NCBI GenBank assembly: GCA_009809945.1
Contig: WTPW01001618.1
Location: 86,451-150,450, forward strand
From: Gigaspora margarita
Lineage: Eukaryota; Glomeromycota; Glomeromycetes; Diversisporales; Gigasporaceae
DNA: 64,000 nt
Reading direction: 5' to 3'
Part shown: positions 45,801-56,550 of the stretch, in pieces
Position numbering within the stretch: position 1 is the stretch's first letter
Layout of the letters: each line of letters opens with the position of its first letter
The notes under the pieces: generated by a model
The model's database searches: none
The model's input: only the letters and a program-made list of their open reading frames with translations
What the model was told of the DNA's origin: nothing
Translations under genes and position numbers: made by a program

Positions 45801-47762
45801 TGATATGGGTCATTCTCGAAGTCAGAATCTTGGTAAAGCATTTGTGTGTATGGTCTATGAGAGTTATGGGACGTGTTGTGCTGAGGTCATATCTGTATTC
45901 TTGTTTTTTGGGGATGGGCCAAATGCTTGCCCATAGCCATTGTTTTGGTGTCTCACTCAAAGTAATGCAATGATTAAAGATTTTTAGTAGTATGGTTAGT
46001 GCTGATTGTGAGAGGTGTTGGAGGATCTCATTTGCGATAGCAAGTGGTCCAGTGGCTTTGTTTATTGGTGTTTTGTTAATGGTTTCTTGCAGTTCTGTCA
46101 TTGTAATCGGCCGGGTTAATGGTTCATAAATTGTAGAGTCGATTTTGTCTATTGGGAGGTAGGCCTCTTCCCATTCTTGTTCATGTGTGGAGTNGGGTNG
46201 GTTGTTTCTGGNCCATGANATAAANTGTGATCGTATATNTGTCTTTATTTCAGATCTGTCTGTTAAGACCTGATCAGGGAGGATTATTTTATTAGTGCGC
46301 ACGGGGTCTGGTCTATGTTTGAGAATGCTATCTATCATTCTACTGGTATTTTCTTTAAAATCATTATAACGTCAATTGACGAAGTGTTGAATTCTATTGG
46401 ATTGTTCTTGGAGCTTCTCCAGGTTACGTGCCATCCAAATTGTGTGTTTAATTTGTTGTAGTTGAGAGATTGTTGCGGAAGGNNAGTCAATGTCTNATTG
46501 NGAAAGNGGGGTGATNTCAAGTTTAGCNAGGGTCGAGGTCGTATGTAAGAATTTGTTGCATTTTTCCAATATGATGTCCGGAGGTTTTATTGTTAGGAGT
46601 CTAAGGCATCGGTTAATAGCTTTTAGCGCCAGATGGAGGTGGGTAGCTTTAAGTGACAAGGAGTTGAAATTTTTAGGACTGGTATAGGTGTATGGGATGT
46701 GTCTGTTGATTATTCTTTTCACTGTGGCAGACCAGGTGTGCCAGGCTTTGTTTAACTCATGCGAGTTCCAAGTCGAGTTATCTGCGCTTTGATCATCTTT
46801 AAAGGCCATGTCTACATCAGCTGTAAAGTTCTCCCAATTTTCTTTCATCATCTTGGCATATTGATAAATTTTTCTTTTCCGCTTTTTATTACGAGGGGTA
46901 TTTTGTTTGTAAATCTCTATGTGCCAAGTAGTCGAGATAATTTTGTGGTCACTGTCTGTGATAAATCTAGCATCAGTGATGGTTGGTTTGCCTGTTTTTT
47001 GGGACATTTCTGAGGGGATCCAAATATCATCTATTTGGCTACTGGCGGTTGAGCTTGTCCAAGTTGGTTCAGTGATGTCGTAAAATGATAAGAGGCTAAG
47101 GGCGTTTGTGGCCAGCAGATTTTTGAAGAGGGGGAGTCTTTTATCTCGAAGTAGGTTAGCGTTTAAGTCTCCTAAAAGAAACACATTCCAGTTTTTGTTT
47201 TTTGCCTCTAGGAACCATCTGAGGATTTTTTTTGAGTTAGCTTGTTAAGTTGGTGGTGATTAGTGGCCGATGGCAGGTATGTAGATATTATTCATGTCTT
47301 GTTATTCGGAAAGTAGAAGTCGATGTATATTACGGTGCCTGGTAGAGTTTGAATATTATGTATATATGGTTGGAGTTGGTTACAGACCATTAGTGCGGTA
47401 CCAAGACTGGGTCCACTGTGGGGTAGGTTCTGTATCTCAAAGTTGGAGGTAAAGAAGGAATATAGCAGGTTAGTTAGATTAGTTGCTCTAGTGGTAGTCA
47501 GTTTCGTTTTTGTTAGAGCAATTATGTGAAGGTTGGATTCTAGACAATAGTCAATCCAGTCGTGTATTTTTCCAAGCTTGGACATGCCTCTAATGTTGTG
47601 AGTGGCAATATTAATCTCATTTTGATCTATTACAAGTTGTTTGCTTATTGTTGGAGGAGTAATGTCTATATTATTTGGTGTATCAATAGGATTATTATTA
47701 TTGTCAGGTGAAATTCTTGTAGTCATCGAGAATGAACTTTCGCCTTTTGTTTGTTCAACCAT
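42866..47762 (-). pseudogene. LINE ORF2: endonuclease, reverse transcriptase, RNase H
   Basis: In order: AP-endonuclease (47625-46900) with NIATHNIRGM, a degraded ALTKTKL where LTETK is expected (catalytic Glu replaced by Lys), GDLNAN, SQIDDIWIP and TDSDHKII; reverse transcriptase (46150-45150) with KATGPLAIANEIL, TRPITLIDHTHKCFTKILTS, LSQDMSKAFDSVH (motif A), GIDQGETFSPLLW (motif B), AYMDDALWIA (catalytic YMDD) and LKYLGTWF; an RNase H-like part (43880-43500) with degenerate ITTNNFLLQSI; then LCPRCYLAPEDYAHLLTC, a CCHC-like knuckle near 43150-43200. Frame changes occur between endonuclease halves (~47250), just after motif B (~45490) and near 45120 and 43350, and a stop separates motifs A and B. 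The first ATG overlaps the ORF1 stop. It acts in target-primed reverse transcription; this copy cannot. Confidence 0.85.
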
Positions 47763-50126
47763 TAATTTTTGGGGTTAGTAGTTGTTTGTTCAGTCATGCG
47801 TATATCTACATCTTTGATATTTGTTGTTTTTTTGGTTGGAGTGGGTGCTTCCTCAAATAGGTTGAACCCAGGTTGTGGTAGGTCTTCGAGGTGGTCAAAC
47901 AAATAGCTGGGAGCGTTTGCGAATATGAACTTCTCATAAAGTTGATCTACCGTGCTTTCAATCTTTTGATGTTTTTTAATTGGTATCTCTATATCTGTGA
48001 TGTTTCTATCCTTTAGGCTTTGTTTGAGCTCTTTTTGGGTAGAAGGTAGATATAGATTTCCGTTTCTAGTTAATTTTGTCATTGGTTCAGTTGTTTCAAT
48101 TTCGATCCAAGATTCAGGGATCTTGTAGAAGTAGTAGTGCTCGCGTAGGGCCTGAGCTGCTATCGATAATTCCTTTCTACTTTTAATTGGAGTTGTTATA
48201 TTTACTAGGACTACCTCATTCACTTGTTCCAGTAAGGTAGATTTGTAGGTATAATTGAAGTTGGCGTATGCTAGAGGTAAGGGTTCCGGTAAGTTGTAAT
48301 AGTGTGGGATTGCCTCCAGGAAGTCATTGACCTCTTCTTTTGTGGTCATAGGAAAGGTGGTGCCTTTCTATTCTAAGTCAAGCTGATTGTCAGGGAGGCG
48401 TTTGCGTGGAATTAAATAGTCGTTCGGTAGTCTATTAAATTTATAGACTGCTCTGAGTGCTCTCACATGCTCCTTAAAGTCTTCCTCATTCTGAGGGAGG
48501 AATGGGAATTGTTCTTTCAATCTCAGGGTTAGTTCCTGTGGAGTAAGAGGAAGTGGTGGCTTAGGTGTGGGTAATTGGAAGTAACTATCTGGAATTCTCG
48601 TGAAGGTATAGTATTTCTGAAGTGTACATCTATATTCAGTAGGTCTTTCAGGTGTTCCACTTTGGTGATTGGAAACATTTTTTTTACTGTGTCATTCAAA
48701 TCGGAGTATGAGGCAGAAAGAGGAGCTCGGGAGTTAGCGATATAGCAGTCCGGAAGTACGTCAAATTTAAAAACCCTTCTCAGGATTTTAATACTTGAGC
48801 CAAGGTATTGACGATTCTCTATTGGTAGGTTGAAAGGAAGTGCCACGCAGATTTTCTGATGCATTGTAGTGTAGTTTTCTGGGAGTTCAACTTTTGTATC
48901 CATAAAAGTTTAGATACAATAAGGCGAATCTCATCAAAGCTCATTTCTATATTGATTTTTGCAAAATTTGATAGGTATAGGACGTATCTAGTAATTTCCC
49001 AGGCATCTAATTCAAAGATGTTTAAATTTGTTAGATAATCAATCGCCAATTTTGCACGCACAAGTTCGAATATCTGGTTTCTATTATGTTTGTTGGTAGC
49101 AAGAACGTTATGTTGTTTTTTATAGGAGTCAAGGGCTTGTATGAATAAGTTATTAAATTNGATTTGGTGTTGAGATCTATTCGCATTCNTGNGNGTAAAG
49201 CTACAGAAAAATGCTGTGTCTTTGTGTTTGAACTTCATCAAGATCACAGGTGGAATCGAGTGAGAGGAAAGGAGCGTATTTAGTTTGTATTTGATGAATT
49301 CTAGTAGACCTTCCTTGGTGGGCAGGCTTCCTCTGATTTTGTTGCGATTCCAAGTTTTTGTATCGAACTTAGGTAATTGAGCTTTTCTTAATTTTGCTAA
49401 AGCAGAGTTAAATTGTTTGGTCTATTTTGTTTCTCTTTCTAGCTTGAACAGGTTCGGTGTTCTAGTCACTCTTGACATTTTCATTCTCGAGACAACTTGA
49501 CTGTAGCTGGGTTGTTTCCCTTTGTCTGGTATGTCTTCATCTTGTATTGTGTGGTTAGAGTCGGTGTCCATTACACTTCCATCCTGGCTATCAGTTTCAT
49601 CTGTATGGGGCATCGATGTATCCGGGGTATATTTTGGGGTCAGAACAATCTCTCCGGCAATCTCTGGTCTGGTAGGTAGATCGGCTAGAGGGGTCATCAC
49701 TTTTGTGTCCATCGGTGTTGTGGATTGGGCTGGGGCATGATTATTTTGGTCAGTTGGGTATGGGTTCTGTGTTCCCGATCCAGTAGTATTCGTACCCGTG
49801 GGAGCATCCGGTTGATTGTCGTCCAAATCTGGTTGATTGTTGTCCATGATCGTGGGAATTTCCTGATTTGTTGTTGTGTGTTCTTTATCTGGCTGTGTGG
49901 TGTCCATGATCGTGGGAGTTTCCTGGATTATAGTTGTGTTTTGTTGTAATGACATCATTACTGGATTTGTTGGGGGTGAGCTGGGATTGCCACTTTCTAG
50001 TGTATTTTGTTGAGTAGAGGCGTCCAAGTTTATTTTTTCAGCGGGTATAACAGTGTGGTGGTTAGACGTAGTGTCTAGAGGTGTTGATTGATGTCTGTGT
50101 TTGGTCTTCTTCTTATATTTTGGCAT
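47762..50126 (-). pseudogene. LINE ORF1 protein, ~780 residues, internal repeats
   Basis: It starts at the ATG complementary to 50126. The first ~230 residues are disordered and rich in Thr, Pro, Asn, Gln and Asp, with an internal duplication (TPTIMDTTQPD / IPTIMDNNQPD). Behind a frame change near 49420 comes a structured part: WNRNKIRGSLPTKEGLLEFI, VILMKFKHKDTAFF, FELDAWEITRYVLYLSNFAK. Then three related segments: IKILRRVFKFDVLPDCYI (48739-48792), VRALRAVYKFNRLPNDYL (~48413-48466) and AAQALREHYYFYKIPESWI (48104-48160). No CCHC knuckle or RRM is visible. The final frame ends NPKN at the TAA 47764-47762. Further frame changes lie near 48900, 48530 and 48380. Role presumed: RNA binding in the retrotransposition particle. 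Confidence 0.75.
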
Positions 50127-51861
50127 CTCGCTATTGTTATGTGCTAGTCAGGTTTTGTCTATGTGTATTAACCCTTTACGGAGTTGTGTTTCCTTTCCCA
50201 AAGGGAAGGCGTTAGTCAATAAAAGGACGATGGTGTGAGTAGGGCTGTTTTCCAGTTCCTCTTAATGGTGGTTTCCGTACAGCTGAAGATAGGGAATATA
50301 GTTAGTTAATTAATTAGTTATGTATCAACTAGTGTTATTGCGACAATATTGTGTATTTGTTTATTTCTTTCCAATTTTGTTGTGATTTTCAATGTAACCG
50401 GAAAGAGTTGATTGACAAATTAAAAATATTGTGATTTGTAAAATTTTATAGAATTTTATTAATAAAATTCTATAAAATCTTTATGAGTCACAAAATTTTG
50501 CTAATTAATTCTAACTACATGCACTAAGTAAACTTTTTCAGCACCTAAAAATACATTAAATTGGCAGTGTTGTTTTTATTTTACTTGTTATTTGAAGAAA
50601 GGATGCTTAAATTTGACTTTTTTGATCAAAAATCCAAAATTATGCATCTATTCTACAAATTACAAGTAAAATAAAAATAATACTACTGGTTTGATGTATG
50701 TATAGGTTCTGTTCAAGTTTAATTAGTGCATTAAATTAGAATTAATTAGTAAAGTTTTGTGAATCATAAGATTTTATAGAATTTTATTAATAAAATTCTA
50801 TAAAATCTTATGAATCACAAACTTTTACTAATTAACTCTAACTTCATGGACTAAGTAAACTTTTTCAGAACCTAAAAATACATTAAATTAGCAGAATTGT
50901 TTTCATTATACTTGAAATTTGGAGAAAAGTTGCTTAAATTTGACTTTTTTAATCAAAAATCCAATATTATGCATCTATTCTCTAAATTTCAAGAAAAATT
51001 AAAATAACTTTCTGATCTGATGTATTTTTAGGTACTGAACAAGTTTACTTAGTGCATAAAGTTAGAATTATTAATAAAAATTTGTGTATTATAAGACTTT
51101 ATAAAATTTTATTAATAAAATTACATAAAATCTTATGATTCATAAGATTTTACTAATTAATTCTAAGTTTTTGCACTAAGTAAACTTGTGCAGCACTAAA
51201 AAATACATATAAGTATGTTCAGACTCAAACTAGTTCACCAAACTTTGGACCAGACCCGAACCAAACTCAGACTTGACTAAAAAGTCTAAATATAAAAGTT
51301 TGAGTCCAGTCTGAAAATCAGACCAGACTCAAACTTGACTAAAGTCTGGTTCGAGTCCGGCTTATGGGAACACTACCTCCATGTGCTCTACAACTTTCAA
51401 TTAATTGACATGTGTCATTAACTTAATAAAAAAATACTTTTTATTTAACACCACTCAGATTTTAGCATATAAGAAAAACAAGAAAAAAATAAGAAAAATT
51501 TATATAGTACTTATTCCAAAATTTACTATTATCCCAATGTAGTAATTCTGCTGATCTTATCCAGATCATCAATTAAAAAATTCTATGCAGTAGTTTTTAA
51601 GAAATTTAACTTTAAAATTTAATATATTTTATAGCATTTTATATATTCACTATATAAAACATATAAATTTTATATGATAAATATTGAAAAAGTTGCTATC
51701 AATAAAATATTTATTTTCTATATAAAATAATCAAATAAAAGCTATAATAAACTTTCCCATAATCTAAAAATTATATTTTTTTTAAAAAATTATTAAATTT
51801 ATATGCAAAAAAAATTTTTATGAATTTTTATTTGGTATACAAATGTTTTTGCACCAGACCA

Positions 51862-52789
51862 TATTTTTTATTAGCACATTTCAAATATAAAATTTATAAA
51901 AATTATCCTATTAGCATAATTTTAAATATAATCTAATTAGTAATTAGTTGTTTTCAAATATAACCTTTTTTAAAAAAAGAACCTACATTAGCAATTTTTC
52001 AAATATAACCTTATATAGATTGTTCAGAGTTCTGGTCAGTGTGTAATACAAAAAAAACCAACTTTGCATAGCCTAATATTTATTAAATAAAAAGTGCCAA
52101 CTAATAATTTTACTATAGCTCCTGCTAACCAGGATAACTAATTCTAACCCTAATGCCAATGCATTCTGAATAAGAATTTTGGAGATTGCCCTATAAAAAA
52201 GCTGCATACAATACTTTAAAAAGATGCAGTTTGACACTAAATTACAAGAATTTTGGGCATAGAAACTGTATATACAAAGTTCTTTTCTTTAGATGAATGC
52301 ATTAGGGCTATGTTATTAATCACCTGATTATTTTTTATTAGAGGCCTACTCCCCCTCCCCTCTCCTTAATATAAATTTGATCAGGTTTCTATATATAATT
52401 TCACCATTTTTTACCCCCCTCCCCCCTAAAAAATCACCTGATTTTTGTCACTCCCTTATATAATTTTTTATTTATTTTTTTTGTTTTTTGTTTCTCTTTT
52501 GTAAAAAGAATGTAATATTAACTACTAAATCAAATTTATCTGATCTAATTAGCAACTCAACTAGAAAATCTAGACTAATTTTAAATTGAAGTCAATTCAT
52601 TAGACCATGCAAAGTTTATATTGTTTTGCATTATTCACTTTATGAAACTCAATACACAGAATGCATAGGTAAATATGAAATTGTATATAAGCAAGCACAG
52701 GTTTCATAATCACTGCACAGAACTAATTATCCAAAAAATTTAATACATGTTTTTATACAAACAATTAAAATTTGTACACTATTATGCAT
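51862..52789. other. Intergenic, dispersed-repeat remnants
   Basis: 51880-52040 (TTTCAAATATAACCTTTTTT, TTAGCAATTTTTCAAATATA) has a copy at 58960-59170. ACTTTGCATAGCCTAAT near 52062 and ACCATGCAAAGTTTATAT near 52603 echo the Helitron tandem unit. No gene. Confidence 0.4.
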
Positions 52790-53340
52790 AATATTATATC
52801 CATATATCAACATGTATTAATCTTAATTATTACATAATTTCTATACACTAATGTGCACAATTGTTAAGATTCTTAAAGATTATAATTTCTTGCACTGACT
52901 TGCACAACCATTAAGATTCTTAATAATCATAATTTTTATGCACTATGTGCACAATCATTAAGATTTTTAATGATCACAATTATAATTTTTGTGCTCTAAT
53001 GTGCACAATCATTAAGATTCTTAACAATTATAATTTTAGTGCACTGATGTTATACTTATCACAATCATTAAAGATTCCTTAATAATCAATTTGTCAATCA
53101 TAATTTTCATTTCTGTACATGGTGTTATAATTGTTAAGATTTCTTAATGATTATAATTTTAGTGCATTAATATCATAATTGTCACAATTATTAAGATTCT
53201 TAATAATTATAATTTTTGTACATGAAATCACAATTATCACAATTGTTTGATCCTTAACAACCATAATTCTATGTGCTAACAGATGATTATCAAGATTATT
53301 AACTGTCATAATTTTATACATTAATATAAAGATCTATAAG
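52790..53340. repeat. Degenerate tandem repeat, ~60-bp unit, about nine copies
   Basis: Unit: AATGTGCACAATCATTAAGA, TTCTTAATAATTATAATTTT, TGTGCACT. It is internally symmetric (TTAAGATTCTTAA). Two stray units reappear near 55495-55660. Confidence 0.75.
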
Positions 53341-53426
53341 ACATATTACTTGGTCCAAATTTTTGGCAGAAGAAAAACAAAATGTTTTTTTGTTGGAGCA
53401 TAGCAGATACTAAAAAGTACTGTAGA

Positions 53427-54510
53427 TAGGGTTTGCAATGGGCCGGGCCAAACCCGATAATTTGTGGGTTGGGCTGGGCCTGGGCCGGGCTTGGGCCCAA
53501 ATTTTAGGCCCATTGTTAATTGGGCCGGGCTTGGGTTGGGCCTGTAAAATAATGGGCCGGGCCCGGGTTTTATAAAGAGGCCCGATAAAACCTGACAATA
53601 CTCATTAAAAATATATAGTTACTACTAGTTACAGGTCTTTTGTATTTAAATTAGATATTAAAATTTTATTTCTTTTTAAACTATAGTAATATATAGTTTT
53701 TTTAGTTTAGTTAGCCAAATAATTTCTAGTTAATTTTGTAAATGTTGTAATTTTTAGTACAGTCAACCCTCCATAAATGCAACTCGTAGGGACAAGCCTA
53801 CAACGTGCATTTAGGGAGGTTTGCATTTAGAGAGAGCCAATTAAATTGCAGCTTTTAAAAATTAGATCATCAAGTTTGTATAACTTCTACTAAATTGTAT
53901 AACCTATCTTAAATACTAAAATTTGATTGGCCACGTGCATTTAGGGAGGTTAGTGTGATATAAAATGTTATTCAAGAGAACGTGCATTTACAGAATATAG
54001 AATGTGCATTTAGCACTAATAACATTTTACGGAATAGAAAAAACGTGCATTTAGAGAGGTATTGCATTTATGGAGGTTGCATTTATGGAGGGTTGACTGT
54101 ATAATATAATATAATAAATTCAAGAATTTATATTTTAATAATTAAGTTATTTGAAAAATACAATTATCTTAGTGTTCCAAATCAAAAATTGATTAGTTGT
54201 CAAGTTGTCAACTAATCAATAATAATTTTATTGGACAACTAATTGATTGTTAATGATTAATTAATTAGTAATACTAGCAAATTATGGGCTTGTTGGGCCG
54301 GGCTTGAGTTGGGCCAGGCTTGAGTTGGGCGGGCTTGGGTTGGGCCAGGCTTGGGTTGGGCTTGGGTTGGGTTGGGATAAGCTTGGGCCGGGTTGGGCTT
54401 ATATTTCAAACCCGTGATGAATTGGGCCGGGCTTGGGCCGGGTTAATAATTCTACGGGCCAGGCTTGGGTTTAGATAAACCCGGCCCAACCCGGCCCATT
54501 GACAACCCTA
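53427..54510. mobile_element. hAT-type element with TGGGCCGGGC repeats
   Basis: Perfect 8-bp TSD ACTGTAGA (53419-53426, 54511-54518). Tips TAGGGTTTGCAATGGGCCGG and, reversed, TAGGGTTGTCAATGGGCCGG. Arms are GC-rich runs of TTGGGCCGGGCTTGGG, with a short open frame caused by the repeat. A complete mariner MITE sits in the middle. Confidence 0.9.
53760..54099. mobile_element. Tc1/mariner MITE, TIR CAGTCAACCCTCCATAAATG
   Basis: 340 bp between TA (53758-53759) and TA (54100-54101). Both ends read CAGTCAACCCTCCATAAATG. GTGCATTTAGGGAGG-type words repeat inside. Confidence 0.9.
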
Positions 54511-54717
54511 ACTGTAGATAACACAAGTATATAGTTTTTAGCAAGGTCAACTGCTGCTCCAGGGACTCTTTTTCTATATTTAGCATGCAACCAGAAGCAT
54601 CTTTGTACAAAATAACTAGTACAAGGTGGTACCCTTGTATATAAAATTTTGGTGGTGATAATAGTTAGTATCTGTTGATGAAGCATATTGTAGTAAAATA
54701 GTGAGGAACAACAAAAA

Positions 54718-55330
54718 ATGAGTTATACCTTCCAATACTCTCCTTTAAATTTGTTTTTAAGTAATGTCTCACGCCTGTTTGAATTTTTCAAAATTTCACT
54801 AAATAGTGGACATCCAAGCTTACTTCCTTTCAAAGATCAGCAGTGTTTACTTCTTCCAAATCAGAAATATATCCCAGGCTGGAACTGGTACCATCACAAG
54901 TGAGTTTGGTTTACAAATAAACAATGAATGTTAGGTTATGGGATCTGGAGGGCACATGAAAAAATTTCTTATCTTTTAAATATAGTTTCTTTTATGTACA
55001 TATAACACTTTGATAAGTTGTACTTATGCAATGTTATATAATTTTTACTGTCGTAGTATTTTAGTATAGTAATACCTTTATATTTTATTTTTTTATTTCT
55101 TTATCTTTGGTTTTTCTTTTTTTTTTCTTTTTCTTGAAATGTTTTTTTTTTTGGTTTATTTGTTGGACTCTGTTTAGTAGTTTTTGTCCTCTTTTAATTT
55201 TTTACCTTTTTTTTTATTCATTTTTATGAGAAGCTCAGAGATGAGTTTTTTTGAAGGATTGGATTATAAAGTAGTAACTGGATACCAGTTATATTCAGAA
55301 GATGTACACATGATAAGAGTGCACAGGTAG
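54718..55330 (+). CDS. Possible two-exon gene fragment, unrecognised
   Basis: A 61-codon open stretch (54718-54903: MSYTFQYSPLNLFLSNVSRL ... KYIPGWNWYHHK) ends next to a strong donor, ACAA|GTGAGT at 54900. About 330 bp on, a second stretch at 55226-55330 reads EMSFFEGLDYKVVTGYQLYS and EDVHMIRVHR before TAG. Both are less AT-skewed than the T-rich DNA between them and look protein-like, but I recognise no domain and cannot prove a shared frame. It may be a remnant of a larger gene. Confidence 0.2.
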
Positions 55331-55661
55331 CTTTTGTTTGACAAATACTAGTATGGCAATCCTACTTGGACACTGTTTGAGGCAGCCAGGTTGTAGCTCA
55401 TTATAGTAATTGGATATCTTATTTTGTTGTATATTTATATAATTCAATAGTATCTAATAAAATAGAACAAGATTGTCAAAGGAAAAAAATCTATAAGATT
55501 TTTAATAATTATAATTTCTATGCATTAACATGCACAAAAACATTAATTTTGTGAATAAATAAATATTTACTTTTTTGCTTTTTTGTTTTTTTTGCACTTA
55601 ACAATAATAATTTCCATGCATTGAACACACAAATAACATTTGATTTGTAAATAAATAAATA

Positions 55662-55902
55662 GGGTGAGTCAATAGAAATTAACCAAATTTTTTATAATAA
55701 AATTTTTTTGAAACTTTGAACAGAAAAATTTAAAAAAATTTAATCAAATTTGATAAAAAATTTTTTAAAATTAATTTCATAAACCTATAGAATTAATTTT
55801 TAAAAAATTTTATCAAATTTGGTCAAGTTTTTGTTAAATTATTCTGATTTAAACTTTTTAAAAAAAATCACTAAAAAAAATTGCTTGATTTCTATTGATA
55901 CC
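55662..55902. mobile_element. Foldback MITE, TIR with TCAATAGAAATYAA
   Basis: Left GGGTGAGTCAATAGAAATTA, right reversed GGGTATCAATAGAAATCAAG. Interior of AAATTTTTTAAAATTAATTT with mirror symmetry around 55790. GGG...CCC tips suggest Mutator-like; no TSD found. Confidence 0.6.
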
Positions 55903-56550
55903 CACAAATATTTACTTATTAGCTTTTTTGTTTCACTTATAATTTTTATTATTTATTTATTTTTTTATAACTTTTTTGCAACTTACTAATTTATCTAAGA
56001 TTTTTTAGTTATTGTCATTGTTTTTGAAACAATTATTGGAGCTATTGTCCTGGAAGTTGTGCTTTTGAAATTACTATCATTTTTGGTATATGTTTTTCAT
56101 TATTTTTGAGATATTGCAACTTTGTTTTTTTATTATTATTTTTTCTTTTATTTTTTATTACTTTCTGTAAAATATTGCATTTTAGTATCATTTTTGAGTT
56201 ACTGCCATTGGAGTTGCTGCAATTGGAGTTGTTACTATTGGAGTTATTTCTAGAGTAGTCATTTTAAAATTTTTTGAAGATTTTATTTTGGTACTATTAC
56301 TTTACTTTGATTTTTTTTGATATTATTAGTTGCTGTTTCTTTTTTGATATTATTAGTTGCTAGTTTATTTTTAAAGTTAGTAGTTTAGTAATTAGAAGTA
56401 TTTTCTTATTCAGCATATAAATTATTAAATTAAAGTACTTGTAGTATAAAATTTAATTAATAAAATAATAAAATTTAGTAAATAAAATATAAATTTAAAT
56501 TATAAAATTTAGTTAATAAAATAATGCATATAAATATATACAGATATATT

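Larger units (their letters stand above)
42562..50422 (-). mobile_element. APE-type non-LTR retrotransposon (LINE), full length but decayed
   Basis: About 7.9 kb on the minus strand, inserted in a palindrome of the hAT element. The 15-bp TSD AAAATATTGTGATTT lies at 42547-42561 and 50423-50437. The 3' end is a poly(A) tail (T-run at 42560-42573 on the plus strand); the 5' end at ~50422 keeps a ~300-bp leader before ORF1, so it was not 5'-truncated. It has two overlapping ORFs: ORF1, then ORF2 with endonuclease, reverse transcriptase, RNase H-like and Cys/His segments. Both are broken by frameshifts and stops. Ns at 46194-46528 and 49160-49194 blur some breaks. Clade not determined; RNase H fits I/Tad1-like lineages. 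Confidence 0.9.
41989..51375. mobile_element. hAT-type element with GTCTGGTCCGG repeats, interrupted by a LINE
   Basis: Perfect 8-bp TSD CCTCCATG (41981-41988, 51376-51383). Tips TAGTGTTCCTAGGTCCAGTT and, reversed, TAGTGTTCCCATAAGCCGGA. Subterminal blocks of AGTCTGGTCCGG/CAGACCAGACTC words, then an interior of ~320-bp tandem units, each holding a near-perfect ~60-bp palindrome (start GTGAATCATAAGATTTTATA). Without the LINE it would be about 1.5 kb. No transposase. Confidence 0.85.
40119..51861. mobile_element. Outer TA-flanked element of a nested block
   Basis: Left TGGTCCAGTGCAAAAATATT (after TA 40117-40118) and right reversed TGGTCTGGTGCAAAAACATT (before TA 51862-51863). Inner arm homology supports the pairing: GATAAGATCAGCAGAATT near 41634 mirrors AATTCTGCTGATCTTATC near 51544, and GACACATGTCAATTAATT near 41742 mirrors AATTAATTGACATGTGTC near 51398. 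Removing the hAT element leaves a ~2.4-kb non-coding foldback. Confidence 0.7.

Noticed and set aside
49497-49949. Plus-strand frames rich in Val, Trp and Cys
   Set aside because: They are the antisense of the disordered LINE ORF1 head.
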